A stretch of DNA of 64,000 nt from Bicyclus anynana (lineage: Eukaryota; Arthropoda; Insecta; Lepidoptera; Nymphalidae), in contig NC_069093.1 in the NCBI RefSeq assembly GCF_947172395.1, positions 11,567,561-11,631,560 of the forward strand. The letters are read 5' to 3'. Within the stretch, counting starts at the first letter, position 1, and the number at the start of each line of letters is the position of its first letter. Shown one piece after another: positions 11,466 to 21,686 of this stretch. The notes under the pieces were generated by a model. It was not told the DNA's origin. It was given only the letters and a program-made list of their open reading frames with translations, and searched no databases. The position numbers and the translations under genes were made by a program.

Positions 11466-11665
11466 CTAGCGAACTCGGTCAACCTTCGCTTTGATTTATG
11501 TGCACTTCTTCCCTATCCCTACCCTACACTACCTTACTCCTACCCCTACGCTACGCTGCCGTTACGATACCGCTACGCTGCCGCTACTTTACCGCTACGC
11601 AACCCCTACGCTACCCCGAGTTACAAAATTACAACGTAAAGTGGCATTGATTTTATAAATATAGA
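11466..11665 (-). mobile_element. Helitron-like element with degenerate minisatellite
   Basis: Flanked by A at 11465 and T at 11666, beginning CTAG and ending GA, so on the minus strand it is TC ... CTAG between A and T. The core is a degenerate array of CCTACGCTAC-type units, similar in composition to the array in 41099-41553. The frame across it is only the repeat read as protein. Confidence 0.6.
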
Positions 11666-11985
11666 TTTTAAAACATTATTGTAGATTTAAAACTCGCATT
11701 TGTCCGATATTTGAGCTTTTTTCTCTTTTCAACTTTTGGGCGGGATTTGGGGAGAGGACAGTTTGTTTGCAAATCTTTATTCTCTCAAGGTACCTTCAAC
11801 TTTGAAAAATAGCTAATAGATAAAGCTAGCCCAGATATTTTCTGTTTCATGTCGGAGTATGGTATTTTATATTTCGTCACTTAATTACCTCACAGGATTT
11901 AAGATTTAGGATTTATTTCTGCACTTGTGCTAAAACACTTAATTTTGAGCCAAATTTCGAGAATGTTGGTCATCAAATTGGAATA
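11666..11985. other. Unannotated
   Basis: Nothing recognised. Confidence 0.3.
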
Positions 11986-11987
11986 AA

Positions 11988-12140
11988 CAATACCTGAGAA
12001 TTTTCTTAATTTTAGAAATTTACGTGTGTGAAGTCTGCAAATCCGCATTGGGCAAACGTGGTGGACTAACCCCTCTCATTCTGAGAGGAGACTCGTGCTC
12101 AACAATGAGTCTAAAATGGGTTGCTAGTGACGATGATGTT
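11988..12140 (+). mobile_element. SINE-A 3' half
   Basis: From ACCTGAGAATTTTCTTAATT through CATTCTGAGAGGAGACTCGT. 5' truncated and lacking the tRNA head. Confidence 0.8.
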
Positions 12141-12221
12141 CAATTGGACTCAAGTTCTTTACCAAACAGTATAAAAATATAAACATTAATACGGTGCCTG
12201 CATTTAAAAAAATTAAAAAAA

Positions 12222-12298
12222 TTACTCTACAACGTGCAATTGCAAAGTATACTTTGCAATTTACGTTGTACCTGTACTTTGCAATTGCACGTTGTAGA
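12222..12298. repeat. Inverted repeat, 25-nt near-perfect arms
   Basis: CTCTACAACGTGCAATTGCA at 12222 pairs with TGCAATTGCACGTTGTAGAG ending 12298. The loop repeats part of the motif (ACTTTGCAATTTACGTTGTA). Confidence 0.85.
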
Positions 12299-12440
12299 GT
12301 CAACATCTCCTGAGGATGCTCCGGTTTCGGGGTGAAACGTACGTAGAGAGTATTTTGTCGGACCTGGGTGACGTTGTCGCATGGGTTCGTTGACTTTTCG
12401 CGGATGATAACAAAATAAATAAATCATTACGTAATCATGA
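12299..12440 (+). repeat. Dispersed repeat D (CTCCGGTTTCGGGGTGAAAC)
   Basis: Includes TCTCCTGAGGATGCTCCGGT and CTGGGTGACGTTGTCGCATG and ends in a (AAAT)n-rich tail, which fits a retroposon 3' end. A diverged relative is at 26820-26960. Confidence 0.6.
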
Positions 12441-12554
12441 TGAACTTCCACAAAGTAAAGCCTGCTTCTATCCAATATTTATTAAAAAAACATACTATCA
12501 GCGTTATCAATGAATCGATATCAAATGTTTGCAATAACGAGTGTCTCTCGCACG

Positions 12555-12602
12555 AGCAAATAACAATAACCCGGTAACGTCGTGTATATTGTTATTTGCT
12601 CA
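12555..12602. repeat. Inverted repeat, GAGCAAATAACAATA
   Basis: GAGCAAATAACAATA at 12555 and TATTGTTATTTGCTC at about 12588-12602 form a perfect 15-bp stem with a short loop. Confidence 0.75.
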
Positions 12603-13020
12603 CCTTGTTTTGAGATGATCGGTCAGTGAAGCGAACTCAATAAAAGCGTATGAGAGTTTATTTTTAACAACAATATGAACTGTGGTGTATATTGAATTGG
12701 AGCAAGCAGTACTTTGAGGAGATACATGTAGCAGGTAATTCTCCTCCACCTCATATTAGTTGAAATAGATGGCAGTTTTTAGATGGTTTGATGGTCAAGT
12801 AGCTACGAGTATGTATCTTCAAACACACATTAGTTCATCGGATCATCTAAAAATAATCTGTTCGCAATAAACTCGATCCCTACTGAAGGCATTATCATGC
12901 GGTTTTGCACTATACCGGTTTTCACTGTTAGTTTTTTAAGGAAGGTTTAAAGAAAATTTAATTTGTCAAGGTTTTATTTAACCAACTGAAGCGAACATCC
13001 AGAGGAAGCGACTTCAATTT
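12603..13020. other. Unannotated
   Basis: Nothing recognised. Confidence 0.3.
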
Positions 13021-13260
13021 ATACTCATCATCATCATTTACAACCCATATTCAGCTCATTGTTGAGTACAAGTCTTCTCTCAGAATCAGAGGGGCTATGC
13101 AGGTTTCATCACGATGTTTTTCCTTTACCGATTAAGGCACGTTTAATTTCATAAAATGTACATAACTGAAAAGGTAGAGTGCATGTACCGGACCGGGTTC
13201 GAACCTACGCCCTCCGATTCGAAGGCACAGGTTATATCAACTGGGCTATAACGGCTTTCA
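13021..13260 (-). mobile_element. SINE-A with internal deletion
   Basis: 3' end (CAACCCATATTCAGCTCATT) is joined directly to the CATCACGATGTTTTTCCTTT block. The head with inverted B box GGGTTCGAACC and an A-box region is present. Confidence 0.85.
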
Positions 13261-13985
13261 GCATCAATTTATACTATGTAATGATAATTATAACGATGTG
13301 GTGGATGGTAGTAGCAGCTCGTAAAACCTCATACAGATTATACCACGGAAAGTAGTTCAAGACTTGGCTTCAAATATTGGCAATTTATTTGTAAATGACT
13401 CCTAACGAGCACTTTTCGAAACAGGTAGGAGCATGCAGTGAAGCATTAACTGCATTTCCACTGCAGGCTGCGGCGAGCTAAACTTTTTATGTCGTTAAAC
13501 TGCTGAAACTACACAAACTGGAACCCGCGAAACTTTCCGTATTTTCAATTGCTTTCCTTTCGGCAAAATTTGCTTGCTATGCAAATTAAATCTTTTTTGG
13601 ATATGTAAATACATATATGTTCATAGATAACTACAAATCATGTTATTACGAGTAGATATCTAATGATCAATTTCCGTATACTATCTATGTATATCTTTAC
13701 TATTATACTATTATAAATGCGAATGTATGTTTATACTAGTAAACTTCTTGACTTTAGCTAGATGAAAAGTAGCCTATGTATTAATCCAGAGTAAAATCTA
13801 TTTGCAATCTAAAGTTCAGTAGTTGCGAAGAAAAGAAAAATTCCCCCAAGGTATGTTCTGTGTGGTCCTGTTAAATCCCCTAATGACAGTCACAACCTAT
13901 ATCTAGGTAAAATGTCCTCATCAATACAAATTTATCAAGCCCAATCACAAGATAGCTACTGTTCATCACTCACAAGCTTTGTAGC
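13261..13985. other. Mostly unannotated; Helitron-like scraps
   Basis: Position 13700-13830 mixes ACTATTATAAATGCGAA with AGTAGCCTATGTATTAATCC, pieces also found in the Helitrons at 21013 and 58406. No gene. Confidence 0.35.
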
Positions 13986-13989
13986 TAGG

Positions 13990-14213
13990 CGCGGTTCTTA
14001 CGATTTCTGAAAGTTCCCCTCGATTTTTTCAGGATCCTCCATCATCAGATCCTGACATGATGAAAATGGGACCACCTCAGGAGTATACCCTTTCAAACAA
14101 AAAAATAATTATTCAAATCGGTCCAGGCGTCTTCGAGTAATCAGGTAACATACATACAAAAAAAAACATACACTCGAATTGAGAACCTCCTCCTTTTTTT
14201 GAAGTCGGTTAAT
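13990..14213 (-). repeat. AACCGACTTC-family repeat (E), end fragment
   Basis: Reverse complement reads AACCGACTTCAAAAAAAGGA ... TGGTCCCATTTTCATCATGT ... TCAGGATCTGATGATGGAGG, colinear with 25148-25380. Confidence 0.75.
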
Positions 14214-14640
14214 TATATTGTAGCTAATTAAGTGAAGTCACATTACACAGAAGTTAATCTCGACGTCATACATTTCTGTTTATTGCTGTAGCAAACGGTT
14301 TAAATGTCGTAGAGTGCACGAGGCTTGACTTTGAACAACTCCCTGCTGAGCAATGTGACGCACGAAGTTTCTACTAAACTGCGGATATGAGCTTCCTTAG
14401 TTATTATTTACTTCGCAATAATTTATATCATTTTCTTTTAAAAAATATATGATTTTTTAAAACAAAGCTGACTGTTGAGTTCCTCCACAGTTTTCTTCTC
14501 AGCAGATCTTGCCTTCTGAACCGGTGGTAGAGTACTTACTGCAAACAAAAAAGTTAAAAAAAAATTAAAGGTGCCATTGTTATAGGTGTCTGCCAGAGAT
14601 TACACCCTACAAACTTTACCTCTTTATAATATTACTAGCC
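14214..14640. other. Unannotated; short LINE-tail match
   Basis: Position 14500-14545 contains CTTCTGAACCGGTGGTAGAG, a match to the LINE 3' tail at 16376-16498. Confidence 0.35.
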
Positions 14641-14642
14641 GA

Positions 14643-14956
14643 AAGCCGTGATAGCCCAGTGGATATGACCTCTACCTCCGATACCGGAGGGTGTGGGTTC
14701 GAATTCGGTCCGGGGCATGCACCTTTTCAGTTGTGTGCCTTTTAAGAAATTAAATATCACGTGTCTCAAAACGGTGAAGGATAAAGATCGTGAGGAAACT
14801 TGCATACCAGAGAATTTTCTTAATTCTCTGCGTGTGTGAAGTCTGCCAATCCGCATTGGGCCAGCGTGGTGGACTATTGGCCTATGCCCTCTCTCTCATT
14901 CTGAGAGAGATTCGAGCTCAGCAATGAGCCGATTATGGGTTGATAATGATGAATAT
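14643..14956 (+). mobile_element. SINE-A, full length
   Basis: Head GCCGTGATAGCCCAGTGGAT, B box GGTTCGAATTC, the TTTCAGTTGTGTGCCTTTTA block, the GTCTCAAAACGGTGAAGGAT block, AGTCTGCCAATCCGCATTGG, and 3' end GGGTTGATAATGATGAAT. Confidence 0.93.
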
Positions 14957-14958
14957 TA

Positions 14959-15110
14959 CTAGAGGACGCTGCGCGGTGCGGTTCACCCACGTGGTTCCCG
15001 TTCCCGTAGGAATACGGGGATAAAATATTACCTATAACACTCGGGAAAAACTGAAAGAAGTTTTCAAATCGATTCAATAGTTTCAGAGTCTATATAATGC
15101 AAACAAACAA
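14959..15110 (-). mobile_element. Helitron-like subfamily 2
   Basis: Begins CTAG after A at 14958, followed by GCGGTGCGGTTCACCCACGT (hairpin region) and CCCGTAGGAATACGGGGATA. It directly abuts the 3' tail of the SINE-A copy. Confidence 0.55.
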
Positions 15111-15194
15111 GCAATCTAATTTTTCCTCTTTAATTCAATTAGTATAGAATATCGTGGTTTTTTTCCATGCAGACGAAGTTACGGGTGGTCGCTA
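15111..15194 (+). mobile_element. Helitron-like 3' end, decayed
   Basis: GCAGACGAAGTTACGGGTGG followed by TCGCTAG at about 15188-15194. Confidence 0.45.
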
Positions 15195-16274
15195 GCATTT
15201 CATGAAAACAGTCTTGACATGGATCAACCCTTATCATATATTTAGAAGGGGTTATCGGGCGAGCTTTATTTCGAGGGTCTTGTAATAATAAATGCAGGTT
15301 GGATCAGATTCAGAGCGTGTCTTGTTTCAGGCAAGAGGTTACAAAGCATTGTCGTAATTCAGACATTCCACAGCCTTAAGCGGGATTTATGGTATTTCTT
15401 TTGTTATTTACTCGTAGTCCCTCAGTTCTATTTAGCTACCACACATACGTAAAATGTTGTAGTATTCTTTATAGTATTACTATTTTTAACAAGACAGTTC
15501 CCTAAAATATAGTATTAGTTTTGTTACCAAGATAGTTCCCTAAATTTTTTTACAATTAGATATATTTAGATTTAGATTTTATAAAGGTTAAAATCTGATA
15601 ATACATTAATTAAACATTAAAACAAACATACATATCTACTTGAATAATGCAAATCAAAACTTGTTGTGACTAAAACATTAAATAATATTAGCTTATTTTT
15701 GTTTTAATTGTATCTCAAAATAACCGTCCTTGTTTCACCGGTTTCAAATAAACAAACAAAATACAACTTGAGTTTTGAAGAAAATAAACGAGTAACTTCA
15801 TTTTCTAATTTTTCTCGCTTTTGCCGAGTTGCTGGTATTTTCAACAGCCATATATCCACAAATGGAGCTAGGTTGGAACGAAAAGGCGCACCTAACAATG
15901 GGCTATTTATGAGCCGCTTCCATGTGAGGATTTGTTACGATCCCGTAGAATGTTTGCCCGTAATACGCAGATATCCATATAATCCGAATATCCGTTTCCG
16001 TAACTATAGCAACGTACTACGTCGCTGTAGTACAGTACATTGTTTGCGATCTCCAGGACGCTTATAGAACCAATTATAACCTCGGAATCCAATACAATAA
16101 TAGTAAGGATTGTTACAGATTATATTGTTACAGAGAATTTTTAATTAACGTTTCCCTCGTATAAACCGCTTGTTTCAAACTGCACAATGAAACAAATATA
16201 TTTTATGCTAGCAAACGTTAGCGACTTCGTTTGCATAAGAAACCCTGAATCACAACATTCTTTGTACTATAAAA
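15195..16274. other. Unannotated
   Basis: A 119-codon plus frame (15708-16067) overlaps an antisense frame at 15704-15898. Neither shows a recognisable domain, splice sites or a repeat match. Confidence 0.35.
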
Positions 16275-16684
16275 TCCTACTAATATTATAAACGCGAAGG
16301 TTTGTATGAATGTTTGTATGTTTGTTACTCTTTAACGCGGAACCGATTTGGCTGTTTGGAATGGAAATAGATTTTGCATTTCTCAGCAGAACCTGCCTTC
16401 CGAACCGGTGGTAGAATCTTTACAAATAGTCAACTGACGTGTCAAAAGTGCTTGTAAACTGAGCCTACTTGAAATAAATGATTTTTGATTTGATTTGCTC
16501 TAGATTAACACATATGCTACTTTTTATCCCGAAAAAATCCTTGGATTCACAAGATTTACGAAAACCTTATGATTTTATATGGTATGAGTGCATAGGCTAC
16601 TTTGTATCCCGGAAAAATCCATGATTTCCGAGGAATTTGTGAAAAACTAAATTCCACGCGGGCGAAGTCGCGGGCGTCCGCTAG
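16275..16684 (+). mobile_element. Helitron-like element, A|TC...CTAG|T, split by a LINE tail
   Basis: Begins TCCTACTAATATTATAAACG after A at 16274. Ends GCGTCCGCTAG before T at 16685, with the hairpin-forming CGCGGGCGAAGTCGCGGGC about 10 nt from the end. It is short and non-coding, so a non-autonomous copy. A 5'-truncated LINE tail interrupts it at about 16376-16498. Confidence 0.8.
16376..16498 (+). mobile_element. 5'-truncated LINE 3' tail inserted in Helitron
   Basis: CTTCCGAACCGGTGGTAGAA ... AAAAGTGCTTGTAAAC ... CTACTTGAAATAAATGATTT with a TTTGATTTGA-type tail. This matches a common lepidopteran LINE 3' end as I remember it. TTTGC occurs on both sides and may be the target duplication. 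Confidence 0.6.
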
Positions 16685-16782
16685 TTTATAATATTTATAG
16701 ACTATAATATAGATTACAATTATAACTATTTATTGTTGAATGTTTTTTCAGTTATGACAAAGTTTAAATCAAACGATGGACG

Positions 16783-16998
16783 TTGTGGTCCCAAGGTGCT
16801 GGAATGGTGAACCCGCACCGGAAAGCGCAGTGATGGTCGACCCCCCACTAGATGGAGCTAAGACATCAAGCGGGTTGCAAGGAGCCACTAGATGCTGGCG
16901 GCCCTAGACCTTGATGTGGCCCTAGACCTTGTTGATGTTTGGAAGCCTATACAAGAGGCCTATGTCCAGCTGTTGATGTACATCGGCTGGTAATGATG
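16783..16998 (+). pseudogene. RTE-like LINE 3' end
   Basis: The frame starting near GATGGACGTTGTGGTCCCAA resembles the terminal 'GRWGRKVLEW' region of RTE-type polyproteins, followed by TCAAGCGGGTTGCAAGGAGC and the 3' end TACATCGGCTGGTAATGATG. A short internal duplication of GGCCCTAGACCTTG at about 16899-16933 is local. Heavily 5' truncated, non-functional. Confidence 0.7.
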
Positions 16999-17447
16999 AT
17001 ATTTTGAACACATCACTCTTTGAAATTTTTAAATTTACCAGCATATCAAAGTAGCCCTAAAATTACCTCTGGAGTCATAAAATCAGATATTCAACCCAAC
17101 AAAAGATTACCATACTTTCTGAGAATTTAAGCGCGCTTCAAGAAGTTTTAAGATTAAAAATTCAAGACTATCTCAAAATTTTGACCAAGTACTATAAAAG
17201 TTAAGGTACTATTTCATCGCACGAGATAATGTATGTGTTTCGGTGAACTTGCGTATGTTTTTGTAATTATTTAGCTTTAGCTAGATGTTTACCTATAGCT
17301 TGGCAAATTCGTTCGTAATACTCCGGATGGTCTGCGGGGGCTGGGAGGCGGGTAGCGATGAAATTTGAATTATTGTTAATATTTGAATAAAATAAATTTG
17401 AATATGATTTTTTTTGTAATTTGAATTGAATCTCAGGATTTATTTCA
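16999..17447. other. Unannotated
   Basis: Position 17300-17360 (GCAAATTCGTTCGTAATACT; GGTCTGCGGGGGCTGGGAGG) looks like part of a dispersed repeat, but there is no second copy in this window. Confidence 0.3.
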
Positions 17448-17705
17448 GAGAGTGCTCAGGAACTTTTCGATTTAGTTCCCTTTTCACCTTTTTACCATAG
17501 AACTGCCAGGTATCGCAGAGGTCTGCATCCATACGTAGTTGAAGTCGCCTGGACGCGTACGAAGCGTTTCGGTCCTTCGTTCCTGATCCGCACTGCGAAA
17601 TTATGGAATGCCCTTCCAGCTTCCGTTTTCCCTACCACCTGCAACATGGGTATATTCAAGTCAAGAGTGAATAGGCATTTTCAAGGCAAGCGCATTCCTC
17701 CATAG
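17448..17705 (+). pseudogene. LINE ORF2 C-terminal remnant (CR1/L2-like)
   Basis: An 85-codon open stretch without an ATG ends at a TAG. The translation runs 'LFDLVPFSPFYHRTARYRRG', then 'LHPYVVEVAWTRTKRFGPSF', then 'AKLWNALPASVFP'. This is the pattern found at the C-terminus of CR1/L2-like and related reverse transcriptases, where a Tyr/Arg-rich R..HP segment precedes R....F.RS/SF....LWN.LP. The RT domain itself is absent. It is a 5'-truncated insertion with an uninterrupted remnant, suggesting modest age. The 3' UTR at 17706-17772 resembles the SINE-B tail. Clade assignment is tentative. Confidence 0.7.
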
Positions 17706-17772
17706 GCTGCATCATCGCTTACTGTCAAGCATGATTGCTGCCAAGTGCTAGACTATATAATGTAAAAAAAAA
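17706..17772 (+). repeat. LINE 3' UTR and A-rich tail, SINE-B-like
   Basis: GGCTGCATCATCGCTTACTG ... followed by an A-run at 17764. Compare the SINE-B tail GACTGCATCATCACTTACCA. Confidence 0.6.
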
Positions 17773-19238
17773 GAAAAATTACATCTTAACAGTTTAAGCA
17801 TTATGCAATAAATTTTGTCTACCTTGCGGTGACCTGTCCAAGTCTTACCAAGATTGATTAATTCTCAATCGAGGTAACGCAATCCCATTTCGGATTTACG
17901 GAGATTATGAGATTCACTAAGTAAATTGGCAATAATAATACTGAAAGTACTATTATGGCCAATTAAAAAAGTAAAGTTTTTAAATTCATTAAATTGTTAA
18001 TAAATCTTTAAGCTCGGAAAAACTAATTGAACAAGTTTTATGACTTCCCTGTCAATAAATACACAAATAAAAAATTTAATCATGTAAAAATATTATCTGT
18101 AAATTCAGGTAGTCGAAATATATTGCCTGTATAAAAGGATAAAAATCCTTTTGTAGTGTAGCACTATCCTTTGGAAATTAACTTTTCCAAGTGTTAAGGA
18201 AAGAACTTATTTTCTCCTTTCAATTACAGAACACACACAGCTCTGGGTAAATTGGTAAAAGGGTCATTTTACCCCGTCAGCCCTATCACGCAGTATTTTG
18301 TGTCTGGAATGCGTAATGTTTTATTTTGGGCACATTACCTTCGGGAACAAATGACTAGCATGTACCTATGTGGGAATTTCTTGATAAAATAGCCTAGAGA
18401 TTTCGGTGCTATTATATAAGTAGTAGACGATAAAATACTTCTAGGTACGTTTTAAGTGACATTATTGTGTATTCTTAAAATTATTCAGTGTTATTTCGAT
18501 AAACAACCGACGTTACACTGTCTACTTTTAATACTAATACAATAAAATTTAACTGTTTGTTTTTTTATATAGATAATAATCTTTAAAACTTTTGTACACT
18601 CTACACTTCTTACATACAACGAATCAATCATTGAGAAAACTTACCGTCTATTAGTTTAAAATTGCGGAATGAAAATGTTTAAGGGATAAACTGATTCAGT
18701 TATCATGTTTGGTCCGAAAATATAGCTTGATCATATAACAAAAAATATAATAATAAAAAACGATTTGTACGATTTTAGGTTAATCTGCCCAACCACATCT
18801 TATCAATCTTCACAAAAGGAGGAGATTCTATGATCAGCAAAAGAATAAGGAAAATAAATTACGCAATGTACGTATCCACTAGTATATTACTTAGGTACTG
18901 AATATACCTAAATCAAATAGTTGTTGCGAGGCTATGACAATCGGTACAATCACGCTCAAAAGCTCCTTTCTTCCTATTCAATACCCATCGTATAGAACAA
19001 ACTATAGAGAAAATGTCTATTGTGTGAGGCTTTCAATGTTGGTGCTCGCTTATTGCTGTAGCTACATGGGCTTCTCGCTTCTTTGTGTAATTTGTTAGGG
19101 CATTATGGGTACAAAGCCCGCACAAAACCGGTAGTTACAACGTAACTGTATAATAAATATCAGTATTACGACATTATATTAATATTATGAGATCCGCAGC
19201 GAGTATAAACATTATTATGTTGGCAAAGCGTAGAATTT
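17773..19238. other. Unannotated
   Basis: About 1.5 kb of AT-rich sequence with no recognised repeat, domain or RNA gene. A candidate for unique host DNA. Confidence 0.35.
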
Positions 19239-19824
19239 GTTGTTTCAAGTAATGAAAGTTTAAATTTTTCTTCTGCAAAATAAGTTTTTTCCAAAAAACG
19301 AAACTAATTACTTTTTTCCGTTTTAGGATTTTCTTTGTAAGTACGTTTAACGTTCACAATGAAAAAAACATAATTGGGCAAAGTTGTGTATCTTACTTAA
19401 AACATGTTCATTTAATAAGGATTCCCAAGATGTAAAACATTAGTACACTTTTTTGTTTTTTAAAATGTTTTATTTTATTTTTCATGTTGTTTTTGTAATT
19501 TTTACTATTATTCATATGATTCTATGTAAATTCTTTTGTTGTTAAGGTGATAACGATTTTTACCTAAACAACCCCATTTGGAACGAAAATAGCAATCATG
19601 ACGAAGTTTTTGAAAATAATGTACTAATGTTTTACATTTTTGGAATCCCTATTAAATGAAAATGTTTTCAAGCTAGACGTACAACTTTGCCTAGTACATG
19701 TACAAGTTTTTTTCAATGTGACCGTTAAAAGTACATACAAAAAATGGCTAAACATAAAAAAGTCCCGTTTAAAAAAAAAATTGTTTGCAGCAGAATAATT
19801 TTAACTTTCATTACTTGAAACAAC
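19239..19824. mobile_element. Long fold-back element, arms of about 230 nt
   Basis: GTTGTTTCAAGTAATGAAAG at 19239 is matched by CTTTCATTACTTGAAACAAC ending 19824. Inside, blocks pair in order: AGTTGTGTATCTTACTTAAA with the CTAGACGTACAACTTTGCCT region, and CCAAGATGTAAAACATTAGT with TGTACTAATGTTTTACATTT. No coding capacity; a MITE/fold-back family. Confidence 0.75.
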
Positions 19825-21012
19825 TATTCAAAAATAATTACCAAGTATAAAATCAACGCTTAAGTAATTTTTCAGCACATGATAGGACTAAATTGTGTAA
19901 AATGTCGGCTAACATATTTAGCCTAATATTGCGTTATTTTAGTAGGCCTTAATGTCAGCTATCACCCAATTGTAGTATATGTCGTACTATTTACGGGACA
20001 ACCTGTATATTCGATACTGAAGCCAAATTTATTTGTCTATCTGTCTGTTCGACTTTTTGTTGAATGGGCATCTCGCTAAAACTACTGAATGAATTTATTT
20101 TGTTGCAAAAATCAAATTAGAAGGGGGTAAAATAAGAGTTGAAAGTTTTTATGGAAAGTTCTTCAAGTTACACTAAGAATACGCTTCTGAAAAATTAATT
20201 TCCTATCTTCTAATTTCCTGACTTGTAAGTACATATTAAGTTTGCAGAAGTTAGTCAAATAGCTAACGTAGCCTTGGTCCAACATAAAGGAACAAAACTC
20301 TCAAGTCAACAAAGTCAGTTCTGCAATTGTGGAGCTCTCTGTAGATAAAGCAATTCTAAGTTGTTCAGCTAAACTTGGAAAGGCTGCAGCGCAAGGCAAC
20401 ATCAATTTCCAATCCAATTAACGAGCCATGAAATGTGTATAGCTCATATACTCGGTAGGACTCGCAAGAAAACTAATTATCGTGTACTTGCTCTGTGAAA
20501 GTTTTACGATATGCGCTTTTTGTGGGTTTCCTATACGTGGGATTGATCGTATTTATTTATATTATATAAAAAGTTTTTGCAGGTAACTAGCTAGTGCTAG
20601 CTAAGCTAGTGAAATGAAGACTTCCTTTTTTATCTCACGATTCATGTATGTATAATAGTCGCGAAGGATGGAATTTAGATGAAGGTAAGACGTCCCAAAG
20701 AAAAGGAAATTCACACAAATACTAACTCCGGTTTCTTATATCTTTTATAGATAGATAGACAGTACAACAACGGATATGCATGAATTTTTAAAGGTCCCGA
20801 CGGGAATCGGCTTGCATGAACTCTTCGCCGCTGTTGTATAATTATAGGGTTTGGTTGAAACTAATTCCTACTTCTTAGTTTTAGCCTGAAAAATAACAAG
20901 TAGTACCTAGTTTTAGCCAAAACAATCGACTAATACTAGATGTAACCAAGAGTGAATGGCTAAATATTGTTCTAACCGGTTAGAACATGTAACATATTAT
21001 TATATGTATCTA
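19825..21012. other. Unannotated
   Basis: Nothing recognised apart from a short Helitron-5'-like stretch (TCTGTCTGTTCGACTTTT) near 20040. Confidence 0.35.
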
Positions 21013-21158
21013 CTAGCAGACGCCCACGACTTCGTCCGCGTGGATTTCAGTTTTCACAAATCCCGCGGGAACCATGGATTTTCCGGGATGAAAAGTAGCC
21101 TATGTGTTAATCCAGAGTAAAATTTATTTCAGATAAATCACTTCAGTAGTAGAAGCTT

Positions 21159-21161
21159 TAA
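21159..21161. other. Harbinger target-site duplication, left (TAA)
   Basis: TAA immediately precedes the TIR and is repeated at 24041-24043. PIF/Harbinger elements make 3-bp duplications, usually TWA. Confidence 0.92.
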
Positions 21162-21210
21162 GGCTGTGTCCCCAGTAAGCAAACTGTCAGCGGCCAACTG
21201 AGTTAGCGGC
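21162..21210 (+). repeat. Harbinger left TIR and subterminal motif
   Basis: 34 nt perfectly match the right TIR in reverse complement, then one A/G mismatch and a further ACTGAGT match. Related GCGGCC(A/G)ACT motifs recur at about 21190-21200 and 21322-21332. Confidence 0.95.
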
Positions 21211-21511
21211 GTATCGGTTTAGTACGCCCTTCCATATATTTCAAATGGCGTGTTCACAGTTTGCTAGTTTTGCGCTCACTGTACGCAGTTTGCAGCGTTA
21301 CGCGCGCCGACTATCTTAGTGAGCGGCCGACTCCCACCAAAACCGGTTCCAGTCGGCGGCGGCGATTGGTTGTTCGCCGGGCGTAGTGACTCAGTTTGCC
21401 GCAAACTGATTATTCGGATAGTTGGAAAAAAGCTATCATCGTGTTAGGACGTGTTTTTTTGCATCGCACCTAACTAATCTCAACGCACACACACATCACT
21501 GAAAATCCAAG
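21205..21511 (+). promoter_or_regulatory. Probable MADF-gene promoter/5' leader
   Basis: GC-rich subterminal region between the left TIR and the ATG. No clear TATA box. Repeats of GCGGCCGACT, GTTTGC and GCAAACTG are candidate binding sites for element-encoded proteins. Function inferred from position only. Confidence 0.4.
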
Positions 21512-21686
21512 ATGTCCTTTGATACGGAAAGGTTCATTAGTGAAATACAGAATAGACCATGCATATGGAACATGTCGAGTGAAGAATACAGCAACAGAGT
21601 ATTAAAGCAGAGCAATTGGAATGAAGTCGCTGAAATTATATACGATGATTGGCAAAACTTAGAAGAAAACACTAAACAAAAAAGAA
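21512..21686 (+). CDS. MADF gene exon 1
   Basis: Ends with one base of a split codon before GTAAGT at 21687, a perfect donor. Reading through the donor gives an extra low-complexity tail and is not favoured. Confidence 0.88.

Noticed and set aside
15708..16067. A 119-codon plus-strand protein
   Set aside because: No recognisable domain, an overlapping antisense frame of similar quality, AT-driven composition, and no splice or poly(A) context.
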